In this document: positions 17,204 to 27,626 of the stretch, piece after piece
Layout: each line of letters opens with the position of its first letter
How positions within the stretch are numbered: the stretch's first letter is position 1
DNA from: Myxococcota bacterium
Lineage (GTDB): Bacteria; Myxococcota; JAJVIH01
DNA: 64,000 nt
Direction: 5' to 3'
Assembly: GCA_022072125.1 (NCBI GenBank)
Contig: JAJVIH010000030.1
Location: 42,761 to 106,760 of the forward strand
Program-made: the position numbers and the translations under genes
The notes under the pieces: model-generated
The model's database searches: none
The model's input: only the letters and a program-made list of their open reading frames with translations
What the model was told of the DNA's origin: nothing

Positions 17204-18439
17204 TCAACCCCAGTTGTTCTGGAAGTGCAGGGATTCGGCCAGCCGCGGGTCTTTCGCCGGAACCAGGTTGCGCTGCCGCAGGTTCCATCCGAAAGCCGCC
17301 AGGAACAGCCCCCCCACTCCAACGAAGGCCGCAACATTCGACGCGGTGATTTTCAACCCATCCACGTAGTGAGGCGGCATCGCCAGCCAGTAGATGTCCA
17401 CGAAGTGGATGACCAGAAGCCAGAACGACCCCAGCCCCAGGAGGAAGTCATTGCGCTTCACCGGACGGGGCAGCAGGAACAGGAAGGGCACCACGAAATG
17501 GCCAATCGCCAGGGCGATGCTCACCTTGTCCCATCCGCCATGCATGCGGTGGTCGAACCAGATGGTTTCTTCCGGCAGGTTGGCGTACCAAATCAGGAAG
17601 AACTGCGAGAATGCGATGTAGGTCCAGAAGACGGTGAAGCCGAACATCAGCTTGCCGGTGTCGTGCTGGTGCTCGGTGGTGACGACATGGCCGAGGATCC
17701 CGCCCTTCCGCATGATGATGATGACCAGGTTCATGAACGCGAGGAACGCCACCACGCTTCCCGAGAAGTAGTACACGCCGAAGATGGTCGAGAACCAGTG
17801 CGGGTCGAGAGACATCAGCCAGTCGAAGGCGGCGAAGGTCTGCGTCAGGCCGTAGCCCACGACAATGGGACCGCTCCATTTCTGCAGCACGCGGGTGTGC
17901 GAGACATCGCCCGATTCATCCTGACTGGCGGAGCGTTTGGTCATGAACCAGGACGCCCACAGCCAGAAAGCAAAATAGCACGCCGCCCGGATGAAGAAGA
18001 ATGGTTTATTCAGATAGGCTTCCTTGGCCTTGAGCACCGGATCGTTCATGGCGCCTTCCGCCATCCAGTGGTGCCAGATATGGCCGCTGCCCAGCGTGAT
18101 GACAACGAACAACGCCAGGAAAACCGGAAAGGACATGCTCATGTTTTCGGCGAGGCGGCGGATGACCACGCTCCACCCGGCGCGGGTGAGGTGCTGCAGC
18201 GCCACGAAGAACATCGCCCCCAGGGCGATGCTCAGGAAATACATGAAGGCGGTCAGCAGGGACATCCAGAAATCAATGCGGTGATGGTCCGCGCTGGACA
18301 GGCCAAACGCCGCTCCAAGGCCAACCAGACCTATCACCCCGCCAATGGCGGGCAATCTGGCGAAGAGGCTGGATTCAGGCAGCCTCAGATCCCCGGGAGT
18401 CAACTCGCGGGCGTGGGAATGGGATTCGCTCATTTCCAT
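17204..18439 (-). CDS. actF: Alternative complex III subunit ActF
   Basis: A 411-residue integral membrane protein of the quinol:cytochrome c oxidoreductase family related to NrfD/PsrC, with about ten transmembrane helices. Typical segments include FMYFLSIALGAMFFVALQHL, FWLWASWFMTKRS and FVVPFLFLLPRPVKRN. In alternative complex III, ActC and ActF are the two large quinone-interacting membrane subunits, and ActF is thought to carry a proton pathway. The gene overlaps actE by ten bases and is followed two bases later by the small single-span protein. The order actA-B-C-D-E-F matches the canonical operon. Confidence 0.9.
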   Translation of the reverse strand: MEMSESHSHARELTPGDLRLPESSLFARLPAIGGVIGLVGLGAAFGLSSADHHRIDFWMSLLTAFMYFLSIALGAMFFVALQHLTRAGWSVVIRRLAENMSMSFPVFLALFVVITLGSGHIWHHWMAEGAMNDPVLKAKEAYLNKPFFFIRAACYFAFWLWASWFMTKRSASQDESGDVSHTRVLQKWSGPIVVGYGLTQTFAAFDWLMSLDPHWFSTIFGVYYFSGSVVAFLAFMNLVIIIMRKGGILGHVVTTEHQHDTGKLMFGFTVFWTYIAFSQFFLIWYANLPEETIWFDHRMHGGWDKVSIALAIGHFVVPFLFLLPRPVKRNDFLLGLGSFWLLVIHFVDIYWLAMPPHYVDGLKITASNVAAFVGVGGLFLAAFGWNLRQRNLVPAKDPRLAESLHFQNNWG

Positions 18440-19044
18440 CCTTTCGCCGAGGCCAGTTCTGGCGGAACATCTTCGAGACGGGCGGCCTTCGAAACCTGAA
18501 GCGCCCGGATATATGCGGCGATGGCCCAGCGGTCTTCCACGGGAATCTGCGCCGCGTAGGACGACATGGTGCGCACGCCGTTGCTGATCACATCGTAAAA
18601 ATGGCCGACGGGCATGGCGCGCAGACGGTCATCATGAAAATTCGAGGGGAGGGTCATGCCTACCTTGCGTTGGACCACCGTTCCACGGCCCGTGCCCGCC
18701 GCGTCGTGGCAGGGGGTGCAATAGATGTTGTAGCGTTCCCGGCCGCGCGCCAGCAGGTTATCCGTCAGAGGAATTTCCCCGGGCAGGGTCGTGGCCAGTT
18801 CGCCGTTGACCTTGCCATGCCAGTAATGGCTGCTGGTTTTCGGGAAACCATGGGCGACCACGCCTTCCACGAAGGGGCGCGCCGACCGTTTGTCCGCGAA
18901 CATCTCATTGGGCTCCTGCGGATCGTAACGCGCCTGCTGATCCATGTTCGGGTTCAGATGGATCGGCGGCTCGGTGGAAGTCTGGCCCTGGCAGGCCGCC
19001 AGTCCAGCCATCAGCATCGGAATGGCGAATGCGTGCTTCATCAT
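18430..19044 (-). CDS. actE: Alternative complex III cytochrome c subunit ActE
   Basis: A 204-residue lipoprotein cytochrome. The signal ends in the lipobox LAAC, so the mature protein should be tethered to the outer face of the inner membrane by a lipid. A single heme c motif, CTPCH, follows RERYNIYC, and a possible distal methionine is in TMSSYAAQIP. ActE is the mono-heme subunit that passes electrons from the penta-heme ActA toward the oxidase or a soluble carrier. The start overlaps the actD stop by four bases (ATGA), and the 3' end overlaps actF. Length and heme spacing agree with known ActE proteins. Confidence 0.9.
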   Translation of the reverse strand: MMKHAFAIPMLMAGLAACQGQTSTEPPIHLNPNMDQQARYDPQEPNEMFADKRSARPFVEGVVAHGFPKTSSHYWHGKVNGELATTLPGEIPLTDNLLARGRERYNIYCTPCHDAAGTGRGTVVQRKVGMTLPSNFHDDRLRAMPVGHFYDVISNGVRTMSSYAAQIPVEDRWAIAAYIRALQVSKAARLEDVPPELASAKGWK

Positions 19045-19586
19045 GCTTGGCCCTCGACCAGTTCCACGTGGGTAGCGCCGAGTTTCGTCAGCAGGTCCTT
19101 CGCCTCGGCGGTGCGGAACTTGGGATCCGCCGCCTCGATGGCGATAAAGAATCTGTCGTCGGTCACCCGGGCGAAGCGCTCCGAGGAAAACAGCGGATTA
19201 TAAGGACGGGGCAATCCATTCAGCAGCAACATGCCCAGAAACGCGGTCAGCGCGCCGAACAGCACCCCCAGTTCGAAGGTGATGGGGATGAACGCCGGCC
19301 ACGAGAACAGCGGCTTGCCGGAAATCACCAGGGGATAGTCCACCGCGCTCATCCACCACTGCATCAGCATGCCGAGCGATGCGCCGGTGATGGCTCCGAT
19401 GAAGGACATCCAGCCCAGCGGCGAGGGTTTTTGTCCCATCGCGGCTTCAATGCCATGCACCGGAAAGGGGGAATAAGCGTCCCACTTCTGGTAACCTGCT
19501 TCACGGACCTTCTCGCAGGCGTGAAGCAGGTCCTTCGGACTCTCAAATTCGGCGAGCACGCCGTAGAGTTTGTTTTCACCGGCCAT
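19041..19586 (-). CDS. actD: Alternative complex III subunit ActD (DUF3341)
   Basis: A 181-residue protein of the DUF3341/ActD family. It begins with the recognisable soluble segment GVLAEFESPKDLLHACEKVR and PFPVHGIEAAMG. Two transmembrane helices follow (SFIGAITGASLGMLMQWWMS and ITFELGVLFGALTAFLGMLL), and it ends in a soluble domain (FIAIEAADPKFR). It has no redox cofactor and is a structural subunit beside ActC. Its start lies at the stop of actC, sharing the boundary base. ActD is diagnostic for alternative complex III because unrelated NrfD operons lack it. Confidence 0.92.
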   Translation of the reverse strand: MAGENKLYGVLAEFESPKDLLHACEKVREAGYQKWDAYSPFPVHGIEAAMGQKPSPLGWMSFIGAITGASLGMLMQWWMSAVDYPLVISGKPLFSWPAFIPITFELGVLFGALTAFLGMLLLNGLPRPYNPLFSSERFARVTDDRFFIAIEAADPKFRTAEAKDLLTKLGATHVELVEGQA

Positions 19587-21097
19587 CAGTGTGCTCCTTG
19601 TCTGGCCACGGCCGTCGCGGGCATCAGGTCACCCTCCTCTTCGGACTCCGCCACCGCCTTGCGGGCGGGAGCGGGCGAAGGATCATCCTTGGGCATCTCT
19701 CCCTCGAAATGCGGATCGGCCTGCGGCAACACGCTCTTGACTTCGGCGATGGCGACCATCGGCACGAAACGCAGGAACAGGGCGAACATGGTGAAGAACA
19801 GGCCGAAACTGCCGGCGAAGGTCAGGATGTCCCAGATGGTCGGCGAGAAATAAAACCAGCTCGACGGCAGGAAGTCGCGGTGCAGCGAGGTCGCGATGAT
19901 GACGAAACGCTCGAACCACATGCCGATGTTCACGAAGATGGAGATGATGAAGATCGCCACCGGGCTGGTGCGCAGCGCCTTGAACCAGAAGAGCTGCGGA
20001 GACACCACGTTGCAGGTGAACATGGTCCAGTAAGCCCACCAGTAGGGTCCGAAGGCGCGGTTCTTGAAGATGAAAATTTCGTAGGGGTTGCCGGAATACC
20101 AGGCGATGAAGAACTCCAGGCAGTAGGCGTAGCCGACCATGGAACCGGTGACGGTCATGATCTTGGCCATGTTCTCCAGATGCCGGATGGTGATGATATG
20201 TTCGATATCGTACGCCTTGCGCACCACGATCAGCAGCGTGGCCACCATGGCGAAGCCGGAGAACACGGCGCCCGCGACGAAGTACGGCGGGAAGATGGTG
20301 GTATGCCAACCCGGCAGCACCGAGGTCGCGAAGTCAAAAGACACGATGGTATGCACCGAGAGCACCAGCGGCGTGGAAAGACCCGCCAGGATCAGGGTGG
20401 CTTTTTCGTAGTTCATCCAGTGGCGCGCCGAACCGGTCCAGCCGACCGAGAGGAATCCGTAGATAATCTGGCGGATTTTTCCCTTGGCGCGGTCGCGGAT
20501 GGTGGCCAGGTCGGGAATCAACCCCATATACCAGAAGATGACCGACACCGTTCCATAGATATTGACCGCGAACACATCCCACAGCAGCGGGCTGCGGAAA
20601 TTGGGCCACATGGACATCTGATTGGGCAACGGCAGCATGTAGTAGGCCACCCAGATACGGCCGACGTGGACGCCGGGGAAGATCAGGGCGCACATGACCG
20701 CGAAGATGGTCATGGCCTCGGCGGCGCGGTTGATGGAGGTGCGCCACTTCTGCCGGAACAGGAAGAGGATCGCGGAGATCAGGGTTCCGGCGTGGCCGAT
20801 GCCAATCCAGAACACGAAGTTGGTGATGTCCCACGCCCAGCCGACCGGGTTGTTCAGACCCCAGATGCCGGTGCCGTTGTAAATCAGGTGGCCCAGCGCG
20901 CCGCCCAGAATGGAGAGGATGGACGCCGCCATGAAGAAGTACAGCCACCAGACCACGTGGGTCTTGCCCTCGATGGGCCGGCAGATATCTTCCGTGATCT
21001 TGTTGAACGACGGATTGCCGAGAATCAGCGGCGCCCGGCGATCAATGGGGTCGCTGAGCTGGAGCTGTTGTTCCTGGGCCTGGTTCTTGGTCAACAT
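19586..21097 (-). CDS. actC: Alternative complex III subunit ActC (NrfD-like)
   Basis: A 503-residue membrane protein of the NrfD/PsrC family with about ten transmembrane helices, for example [20 protein letters not shown] and [20 protein letters not shown]. It forms the quinol-binding membrane partner of the iron-sulfur subunit ActB. The ATG at 21097 shares its first base with the actB stop (TGATG). A much longer in-frame extension upstream lies inside actB and is not used. Its stop touches actD. The Pro/Glu-rich C-terminal tail is probably cytoplasmic. Confidence 0.93.
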   Translation of the reverse strand: MLTKNQAQEQQLQLSDPIDRRAPLILGNPSFNKITEDICRPIEGKTHVVWWLYFFMAASILSILGGALGHLIYNGTGIWGLNNPVGWAWDITNFVFWIGIGHAGTLISAILFLFRQKWRTSINRAAEAMTIFAVMCALIFPGVHVGRIWVAYYMLPLPNQMSMWPNFRSPLLWDVFAVNIYGTVSVIFWYMGLIPDLATIRDRAKGKIRQIIYGFLSVGWTGSARHWMNYEKATLILAGLSTPLVLSVHTIVSFDFATSVLPGWHTTIFPPYFVAGAVFSGFAMVATLLIVVRKAYDIEHIITIRHLENMAKIMTVTGSMVGYAYCLEFFIAWYSGNPYEIFIFKNRAFGPYWWAYWTMFTCNVVSPQLFWFKALRTSPVAIFIISIFVNIGMWFERFVIIATSLHRDFLPSSWFYFSPTIWDILTFAGSFGLFFTMFALFLRFVPMVAIAEVKSVLPQADPHFEGEMPKDDPSPAPARKAVAESEEEGDLMPATAVARQGAH

Positions 21098-24000
21098 CAC
21101 GCAAGCTCCGGATTGGGATTGCGAATTTTCGCCAGGTAGCTGGTGCGCGGCTTGATGTTCAACTCGGCGAGCAGCACGTAGTCGCGCGAATTGTTCTTGG
21201 CCATGGACACCCGGCTCCCGGGATCGGCGATATCGCCGAAGGTGATGGCCTGGGTTGGGCAAGTCTGGGCGCAGGCCGGCGTCACCGCGCCGTCCTTGAT
21301 ATGCCCATCGCCGGTGCGCTTCGCCACGCTGCGGGCGCGGTTGATGCGCTGAACGCAGTAGGTGCATTTCTCCATCACGCCGCGGAAGCGGACGGTGACA
21401 TCCGGGTTCTTCTGCATCTTTTCAACCGCGGTGTAGTCCAGGTTGAAATTGAAGAAGTTAAACCGGCGCACCTTGAAGGGACAGTTGTTGGCGCAGTAAC
21501 GGGTGCCGATGCAGCGGTTGTAGGCCATGTCGTTCAGGCCTTCCGGGCTGTGGGCGGTGGCCGCCACCGGGCACACGCTTTCACACGGCGCGTTTTCGCA
21601 CTGCTGGCAGGGCATCGGCTGAATCACCGCCTGCGGATTGCTCTTGTCGCCGTTGAAGTAGCGATCCAGGCGGATCCAGTGCATTTCACGGCCACGCAGC
21701 ACCTGCTTCTTCCCGACCACGGGAACATTGTTCTCTGCCTGACATGCGATGGCGCAGGCGTTGCATCCGGTGCAAACATTGAGATCAATCGCCATGCCCC
21801 ACTGCTGGTATTTCGGCCCGCCCTCCTTGCCCGCGCCTTCCAGCCAGGGGTGGGGCTCCTTCCACAGCGATTTGATTTTGGACGGGTCCTTGATGAACTC
21901 CAGATCATTCACGAAATCAGGCTTCTGGCGCAGGCCGTCCAGCGTGTTTTCGCGGACCAGCGGGCGGCCTTCCATGCTGCCATGTTCCTGCGTGGTGGCG
22001 AGCGTATACGTATCCACCGCGGCGCTGATCAACAGGCCCGATCCAAAGAACGGGTTGCCGGAAACGCGCAGCTTGTAGGCGTTGAATCCTGCCTTTTCCT
22101 GCACGCGCCCGCCCGCCTGGCGGCCATAGCCCAGCGCAATTGTCACGGTGTGTTCCGCCGTGCCGGGAACAATGAACACCGCGCCCTTCTCCACGTGGTT
22201 GTTGAAGCGCAGTTCGACCACGTCGTTGTTCTTGAGGCCGCGCTCCATGGCGGTCACGGGCCCGATGCAAACCGCATTGTCCCAGGTCAGCTTGGTGATG
22301 GGATCCGGCAGTTCCTGCAGCCAGCCGTTGTTGGCGAAGCGGCCATCCGCCACCGACGGATCAATGATGAAATTGACTTCCATCGAGTTGGCGTCCACCT
22401 GGGCGGGACCCTGCGCCAGTCCGGGAATGGCTCCCAGCTTCGACCAGTCAAAGGCCGGACGTCCCGCGATGGTCCGCGGCACATTGGTGATGACGCCGTC
22501 GTGCAGCCATTGGCGCCACAGGTTTTCAAACCCTGGCGGATTGCCGGTGCGGGCCTTCCAGGTGGCGCGGACCAGATCGTAGCCCTTGGCTTCGCCGCCG
22601 GCGATGCGCGCCAGCAGTTCGACGCCCGACCAGGTGTCGTACAGCGGCGCAATCAGCGGCTGCTGGGTGACCGGGGTTCCATCGGCGCATTGCAAATCGC
22701 CCCAGGCCTCCAGGTAGTGGCTTTCGGGGATATGCCACGCGGAGGCCTGCGCGGTTTCATCCGCATACAAACCATGGTGAATGGTCAGCGGAATGGTCTT
22801 GTAGGCGTCGGCGATTCCGGAGTCGGCGTCGGCGGTGTAGATGGGATTCCCGCCCAGCACCACCAATGCCTTGATCTTGCCTGCCTTGGCGTCCGCGGCC
22901 AGCAGCTTGAGCGAACCCATGCGAGGACCCGGGATTTCAGCCGGGTAAGAAACCGTGGCGGAGTCGGGGTTGAGCAGGTGGTTGACCAGGAAACCCAGCG
23001 CGTGAACCCAGGCCGGCTGGCGATCTCCCACCACCACCAAGGCCTCGCGGCGGTTGTCCGCCAGATCCTTGACCACGGCGGGAACCCATTTGCCGAAACG
23101 GCCTGCATCGGCCTTGATCTTGCCCCCGGTGGGATCGGATCCGCCCGCGCGCGAGAACAGTTCCGCGGCCACCGCCTTGAGAAACTCTCCGGCATGGGCC
23201 GCCGGAATCTGCAGGCGGTTGTCAGCCATGGCGCCGGTGACCGTGAACGCGGGCTCCACGGCGTACAGGCGGTTCATGGATTCGGTTTCCTTGCCCAGGC
23301 GGCGTCCGTCGGCGAACTGGCGGGCGTTTTTCACGCTATCGCCTTCCAGCCCCAGGAAATCGGAATCAATGGAAAGAATCACCCGCGCCTTGTCGAGGTT
23401 GTACACAACCGCGCGGCGGGGTGCGACGCCCAGCAAATCAAAGGCTTCGGCGCGGTTGGACGGATACACCGGGTCGTGAAAGTACAGCGCCGCCCGCGGC
23501 AGGCCGCGGCGCACTTCGTCGAGCATGCGCGCGTAAGTCGGCGAGGGGTTGGACTGAAGCAGCAGGGCCAAGCCATCGCCGCCGTTTTTCTTCCACTCCT
23601 TCACGGCGTCGCCGAAGGCTTTTTCAAACTCGCCTTTTTCCGCGGGGACAAGCCCTTTGTCGCCGTCGCGCTTCATCGGGCGCTGGCTGCGGTCGGGATC
23701 GTACAATCCCAACACGGAAGCCTGCGCCCAGGCATTGGCCGCGCCCAGGCTGGTGGGGTGTTGCGGATTGCCCTCGATCTTCGTGGGGCGCCCCTCGTTG
23801 CTGCAAGCCAGCACGCCATAGACGTTCATCCCCACATTCATGGAGGTGGCGAAATAACTGGGCACGCCGGGGGTCAAATCCTCCGGACGTTTGGAGAACG
23901 GGAGGATATGCTCCACGGGCTTGCGCACGCAGCCCGCCATGCCGACGCCCGCCAGCGCCACCGAGGCGCCCATCAGTTCCAGAAAACGCCGCCGCGACAC

Positions 24001-24126
24001 GCCGGAGAGTTCAATCTCCGCCGCCGCCTCGGGGTATTCCTTCTCAAGCCGGGAGATGAAATCCGGCGAATCAGCCAACTCGTTGAGGCTGCGCCAGTAC
24101 TGTTTGCCGTTGTTCCTGTCTTCCAT
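21097..24126 (-). CDS. actB: Alternative complex III iron-sulfur subunit ActB
   Basis: A 1009-residue fusion. Residues about 44-70 contain a twin-arginine signal ([10 protein letters not shown] then [13 protein letters not shown]), so the folded protein is exported by Tat. Residues about 75-760 match a molybdopterin-oxidoreductase fold, which in known ActB proteins carries no molybdenum cofactor. From about residue 773 an iron-sulfur ferredoxin-like domain holds four cysteine clusters: [35 protein letters not shown] and CTYC with ACAQTC. These should bind three [4Fe-4S] and one [3Fe-4S] centre. It passes electrons from the quinol site of ActC to ActA. It lies six bases after actA. Confidence 0.94.
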   Translation of the reverse strand: MEDRNNGKQYWRSLNELADSPDFISRLEKEYPEAAAEIELSGVSRRRFLELMGASVALAGVGMAGCVRKPVEHILPFSKRPEDLTPGVPSYFATSMNVGMNVYGVLACSNEGRPTKIEGNPQHPTSLGAANAWAQASVLGLYDPDRSQRPMKRDGDKGLVPAEKGEFEKAFGDAVKEWKKNGGDGLALLLQSNPSPTYARMLDEVRRGLPRAALYFHDPVYPSNRAEAFDLLGVAPRRAVVYNLDKARVILSIDSDFLGLEGDSVKNARQFADGRRLGKETESMNRLYAVEPAFTVTGAMADNRLQIPAAHAGEFLKAVAAELFSRAGGSDPTGGKIKADAGRFGKWVPAVVKDLADNRREALVVVGDRQPAWVHALGFLVNHLLNPDSATVSYPAEIPGPRMGSLKLLAADAKAGKIKALVVLGGNPIYTADADSGIADAYKTIPLTIHHGLYADETAQASAWHIPESHYLEAWGDLQCADGTPVTQQPLIAPLYDTWSGVELLARIAGGEAKGYDLVRATWKARTGNPPGFENLWRQWLHDGVITNVPRTIAGRPAFDWSKLGAIPGLAQGPAQVDANSMEVNFIIDPSVADGRFANNGWLQELPDPITKLTWDNAVCIGPVTAMERGLKNNDVVELRFNNHVEKGAVFIVPGTAEHTVTIALGYGRQAGGRVQEKAGFNAYKLRVSGNPFFGSGLLISAAVDTYTLATTQEHGSMEGRPLVRENTLDGLRQKPDFVNDLEFIKDPSKIKSLWKEPHPWLEGAGKEGGPKYQQWGMAIDLNVCTGCNACAIACQAENNVPVVGKKQVLRGREMHWIRLDRYFNGDKSNPQAVIQPMPCQQCENAPCESVCPVAATAHSPEGLNDMAYNRCIGTRYCANNCPFKVRRFNFFNFNLDYTAVEKMQKNPDVTVRFRGVMEKCTYCVQRINRARSVAKRTGDGHIKDGAVTPACAQTCPTQAITFGDIADPGSRVSMAKNNSRDYVLLAELNIKPRTSYLAKIRNPNPELA

Positions 24127-24132
24127 GATGCT

Positions 24133-24789
24133 TTACCGGTGGCAACCAGAACAGTGAATGGGAGGAGCCAGTTGGGAAACCTTGCGGACGCGATCGGGGT
24201 CCTCGTCAGGTTTGTACCCGGCCTTCACAGGGTCGTATTCCATGTTGGTGATTTCGCTTTTTGGGCGAAGATGCTTTTCCGGGGCGCGATGGCATTCCAG
24301 GCACCAGCCCATGCTGAGGGGCTTTTCCTGCTTCACGAGCTTCATCTGATCCACGCGCCCATGGCAGGAGGCGCAACCGACGCCAGCCGCCAGATGCACG
24401 CTGTGATCAAAATAGGCGTAGTCCGGCAGCATGTGAACGCGCACCCACTCCACGGCTTTGCCGGTCTCGTGGCTTTCCCGCACCTTGGCGAGTTTCACGC
24501 TGTCCTTGAGCACCAGCTTGTGGCAGTTCATGCAGGTCTCGGACGGCGGCACGGCGGCGTAGGGAGAACGCTCCACGGCATTGTGGCAGTACCGGCAGTC
24601 CATGCCGAGTTGCCCGGCATGGAGTTGGTGGCTGAAAGGCACCGGCTGGATGGGCTGATAGCCCACGTCGGTGAAAGCTGGAGAGCCCCAGTACCAGAAG
24701 AAGACGATGGCCCCCACGGGCGCAATGGCGGCGAAAGCCGCTGTCGCCAGGGGAAGTTTGTTAGTCCACGGAGGAAAAATAACGGGCAT
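24133..24789 (-). CDS. actA: Alternative complex III penta-heme cytochrome ActA
   Basis: A 218-residue multiheme cytochrome c with one N-terminal transmembrane anchor (ATAAFAAIAPVGAIVFFWYW). Five CxxCH motifs are present at about residues 65-69, 86-90, 139-143, 163-167 and 213-217, the last two residues from the end. Extra histidines (FSHQLH, FDHSVH) are candidate distal ligands. The five-heme count is that of ActA from Rhodothermus-type alternative complex III. ActA is the first gene of the act operon, which continues without large gaps for about 12 kb. A 229-base leader separates it from the SCO gene upstream. Confidence 0.94.
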   Translation of the reverse strand: MPVIFPPWTNKLPLATAAFAAIAPVGAIVFFWYWGSPAFTDVGYQPIQPVPFSHQLHAGQLGMDCRYCHNAVERSPYAAVPPSETCMNCHKLVLKDSVKLAKVRESHETGKAVEWVRVHMLPDYAYFDHSVHLAAGVGCASCHGRVDQMKLVKQEKPLSMGWCLECHRAPEKHLRPKSEITNMEYDPVKAGYKPDEDPDRVRKVSQLAPPIHCSGCHR

Positions 24790-24865
24790 GGTTAGCTACT
24801 CTTTCCTGTGGTGTCCGGTTGGCGCAATGGAGCCCGGTTTCTGCTCAATTCCTCGTCGCCTTGAT

Positions 24866-24914
24866 GCCGGTGAAAAACCGGCGGCGTTCTAGCACCTCCA
24901 CGGAGGCGAGGCAA
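24866..24914 (-). promoter_or_regulatory. Candidate act-operon promoter with palindromic spacer and leader hairpin
   Basis: On the minus strand TTGCCT (24914-24909) and TAGAAC (24891-24886) are separated by 17 bases, with TG just before the -10. The spacer contains the perfect dyad CCTCC-GT-GGAGG (24906-24895). About 15 bases downstream is a hairpin, GCCGGTttttcACCGGC (24882-24866). The layout suggests an operator between -35 and -10, but this is by eye only. Confidence 0.35.
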
Positions 24915-25018
24915 CAGTTTTTTACCTGCTGTTTCACCCTGATTCTGGCTCCTTACGTAACGGAAGATACGCCGTCCCCACATGGGTTTGCACGGCTCTC
25001 CGGTTCCGCCGCCGCCGC

Positions 25019-25684
25019 TCATTTCCGCTCTTTGAGAACGTGCTGCGCACGGTGAAAAACCTCATCAATTCCCAGCGGCGTGCTTTCATAAAACCCCCGC
25101 ACCCCGCCGGATTGATCCACCAGCACAAATGAGACCGAATGGGCGATATCGTACAGGCCTTCGCTGGTCTGGATTTTGTCGCCCAACCCCTTTTTGTACC
25201 CTTCCTCGATCAGCTTGCGGATATCTGTCTCCGGTCCCGTCAGCAAGGTCCACGAGGCGGTATCCACCTGCATTTTCCGGGCGTATTCCGACAGCACTTC
25301 CGGCGTGTCCGTTTCGGGGTCCACGGAGAACGACACCAGTTGAACCGGCGCGCCTTTCTCCCGGAAGCGTTTCTGCAAGTCGCCGCCTGCCTGCATCAAT
25401 TTTGGACAAACTGACGGGCAACGGGTGAAGAAGAAGCTGGCGACGTACACCTTGCCCAACAGGTCCTGGCTGCCGAACCGCCTGCCATTCTGGTCGATCA
25501 GCGTCCAGGCGGGGAGGTTGAACATCACCGGCGGCGGCCTGGGTTCGAACACCAGAAACGGCCGCATGGCGGTGAGTGTGGCGATGCCAATCAGGAAGGA
25601 CCACAGATAAATGCTGCGGTACCAGGGGGTGCTGTCCGCCACTGGTTCTCCGGGGACGGAACTGTTTGATGAATGAGCCATCAT
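25019..25684 (-). CDS. SCO1/SenC-family copper chaperone
   Basis: A 221-residue protein with an N-terminal membrane anchor (SIYLWSFLIGIATLTAMRPF) and a thioredoxin-like SCO domain. The copper-binding motif is the classic CPSVCP, with the distal histidine in IAHSVSFVLVD. The DPETDTPEVL strand-loop is typical of the family. SCO proteins load copper into the CuA site of oxidase subunit II and keep its cysteines reduced. The gene follows ctaB on the same strand after 83 bases and precedes the act operon. This is the canonical SCO of the two in this window; the one at 15852-16679 has the divergent RCKMLC motif. Confidence 0.92.
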   Translation of the reverse strand: MMAHSSNSSVPGEPVADSTPWYRSIYLWSFLIGIATLTAMRPFLVFEPRPPPVMFNLPAWTLIDQNGRRFGSQDLLGKVYVASFFFTRCPSVCPKLMQAGGDLQKRFREKGAPVQLVSFSVDPETDTPEVLSEYARKMQVDTASWTLLTGPETDIRKLIEEGYKKGLGDKIQTSEGLYDIAHSVSFVLVDQSGGVRGFYESTPLGIDEVFHRAQHVLKERK

Positions 25685-25767
25685 TCATTTTCCGCCTGCA
25701 ACCCCTCGCCAGATTGCGCCAGAAGCATAGGCTGTAAGTTCCGGTTGTCCATACGGTGTGATTCCTG

Positions 25768-26655
25768 TCAGCGGTGGATAAAGGCGTCCACGACCAAACC
25801 AGCGACCAGCACCGGCAGGTACAACAGAGAGGTGACAAACGCCTGCCGGGCGCCCTGGAATCCGGCGCCGGGCTGGAAACCGCGGAAGTTGGCGATCAGG
25901 TAAATGACTCCCGCCAGCACCGCGAAGCCGGAATAACACCAGCCGGTGGCGCCCAACCCGGTCAGCAGCAGACTGGCCGGAATCAGCGCGGTGGAATACG
26001 CGATGGCCAACGTGCGCGCGACATTTTCGCCCTTGACCAGCGGCGTCACACGAATACCGGCGCGGGCGTATTCCTCCTTGCGGAAGATTGAAATCGCCAG
26101 GAAGTGGGGAATCTGCCACAGAAAGAGGATGAGAAAGAGCACCAGGCCGGGGGCGTCCAGGCTGTTGGCCACCGCGGTCCAGCCCAGCAGGGGCGGCATG
26201 GCCCCGGGAACCGCGCCCACCAGCAGGGCGTGCGGAGTCACCCGCTTGAGGGGAGTATAAATGAAGGCGTAACTGGCAATTGAAAACAGGGTCAGGCCAG
26301 CAGTCAGCGGATTGACCCACGCGGCCAGCACCGCCAGCCCCGCCAGCCCGGTGAGGGCCGAGAAAGCGGCCGCCGGGCCCACGCCCATCCGCCGCGCCGC
26401 CAACGGCCGGTTGCGGGTCCGCTCCATCAATGGATCCACATCCCGTTCCAGGATCATATTGATGGCGTTGGCGCAGGCCACGGCCAGTCCCACCCCCAGC
26501 AACGAAGCAAGCCAGAGCGTTCCATCCAGGTGTTGGTGGGGCGCGGCCAGCCACATGCCGCCGGCGGTCATGATCAGGGTCATGATCACAATCCGGGGCT
26601 TGGACAGGGCGGCGAAATCGCTGGCGGCGATCCGCTGGTGTCGGTGTCTGCTCAT
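25768..26655 (-). CDS. ctaB: Protoheme IX farnesyltransferase (heme O synthase)
   Basis: A 295-residue UbiA-family prenyltransferase with about eight to nine transmembrane helices. It attaches a farnesyl group to heme B to make heme O, the precursor of heme A for the oxidase. The diagnostic motif is NMILERDVDPLMERTRNRPL (residues about 70-89), in which the aspartates bind Mg-pyrophosphate. A second conserved segment is SYAFIYTPLKR. The start overlaps the ctaA stop by four bases. Its place between ctaA and the SCO gene, ahead of the oxidase genes, fits a heme and copper assembly block. Confidence 0.95.
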   Translation of the reverse strand: MSRHRHQRIAASDFAALSKPRIVIMTLIMTAGGMWLAAPHQHLDGTLWLASLLGVGLAVACANAINMILERDVDPLMERTRNRPLAARRMGVGPAAAFSALTGLAGLAVLAAWVNPLTAGLTLFSIASYAFIYTPLKRVTPHALLVGAVPGAMPPLLGWTAVANSLDAPGLVLFLILFLWQIPHFLAISIFRKEEYARAGIRVTPLVKGENVARTLAIAYSTALIPASLLLTGLGATGWCYSGFAVLAGVIYLIANFRGFQPGAGFQGARQAFVTSLLYLPVLVAGLVVDAFIHR

Positions 26656-27626
26656 GGGATGGAGTTGGTTTCCGCCGCGGTGACCACGGCTTCGACCTCT
26701 TGGCCGATGCGGATATGCTCCAGTTGCCTGCCGAGGTCAAGATAGAGATACGCGAGCAGGGCCAGCAAACCGGCCCCCACCGCCAGATGGGCCGCCACGA
26801 TGCTTACGCCCATGGCGTCCACCGAACGCAGGTAGGTGAAAACCGTCAGGACGCCCAATGCGACCTGCAGGGTGAGCACCACCGGAACCGCCTTGAATGC
26901 GAAATTGGCGCCCGGCCGTTTGAGTCCGGAAATCGTCTTGCGGTATTTGAACACGACCACCAGCAACAACACGAAGATGGCGTAGCCGGAATACCGGTGC
27001 AGCATATGGATTCGCCCGCCCGGAACACCCGGCCAGATTTCGCCATTGCACCACGGGAAATCCAGGCAGGCGCGGCCTGACTGGGTGTGGCGCATCAGCC
27101 CGCCAAGGATGATTTGCAGGTAAACCGCCAGCGCGCACATTCCCACCGCTAGGCGTTCCGGGCCATCAAGCCGCCCGGTGTAAGGCCCCAGCGTTGGCGC
27201 GCCCCTCCCCGGCCTCAACCGGTAGGACAGGTAGATCATATAACAAAAGAAGGCCATGGCGATGGCCAGGTGCGTGGTCGAAACCCACCAGGACAGCCCC
27301 ATCAATACGGTCACGCCGCCCAGCACGCCCTGAAAAACCACCAGGAACACGGCGGTCCAGCCCAGTTTCGCCAGCAAAGGATCGTCATGACGGGCCGCGG
27401 TGATCCAGATGGCCTGCACGATGGTCAGGAATCCCACGAGCGTCGCCACCACCCGGTGGGAATGTTCAAACAGGATGCCGCCCTTCATTTCCGGGAAAAA
27501 CGACCCATAGCAGGTGGGCCAGTCGGGGCAGGCCAGCGAGGACCCCGTGGGATTGACGGTCGCGCCCACAATCAACAACAGGAACACCGAAAATACGGTG
27601 AACTGGGAAAAGCGGTGGAGCTTCAT
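26652..27626 (-). CDS. ctaA: Heme A synthase
   Basis: A 324-residue membrane protein of the COX15/CtaA family with eight transmembrane helices. It oxidises heme O to heme A. Landmarks are the first periplasmic loop with paired cysteines (LACPDWPTC, continuing into FEHSHR) and a second half with SGRACLDFPWC and MLHRYSGYA. The histidines in HSHR and HRYSG are the usual heme ligands. The Cys-containing loop is shared with Bacillus-type CtaA. The start overlaps the upstream small Cys-rich gene by four bases, and the stop overlaps ctaB, so all three are coupled. With ctaB it supplies heme A to the caa3 oxidase. Confidence 0.94.
   Translation of the reverse strand: MKLHRFSQFTVFSVFLLLIVGATVNPTGSSLACPDWPTCYGSFFPEMKGGILFEHSHRVVATLVGFLTIVQAIWITAARHDDPLLAKLGWTAVFLVVFQGVLGGVTVLMGLSWWVSTTHLAIAMAFFCYMIYLSYRLRPGRGAPTLGPYTGRLDGPERLAVGMCALAVYLQIILGGLMRHTQSGRACLDFPWCNGEIWPGVPGGRIHMLHRYSGYAIFVLLLVVVFKYRKTISGLKRPGANFAFKAVPVVLTLQVALGVLTVFTYLRSVDAMGVSIVAAHLAVGAGLLALLAYLYLDLGRQLEHIRIGQEVEAVVTAAETNSIP

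Noticed and set aside
19589..21139. Long open frame opposite actC (516 codons, plus strand)
   Set aside because: It is Arg/Asp/Gln/His-biased, has no recognisable family and mirrors a clear membrane protein gene; GC-rich antisense frames of this kind are expected.
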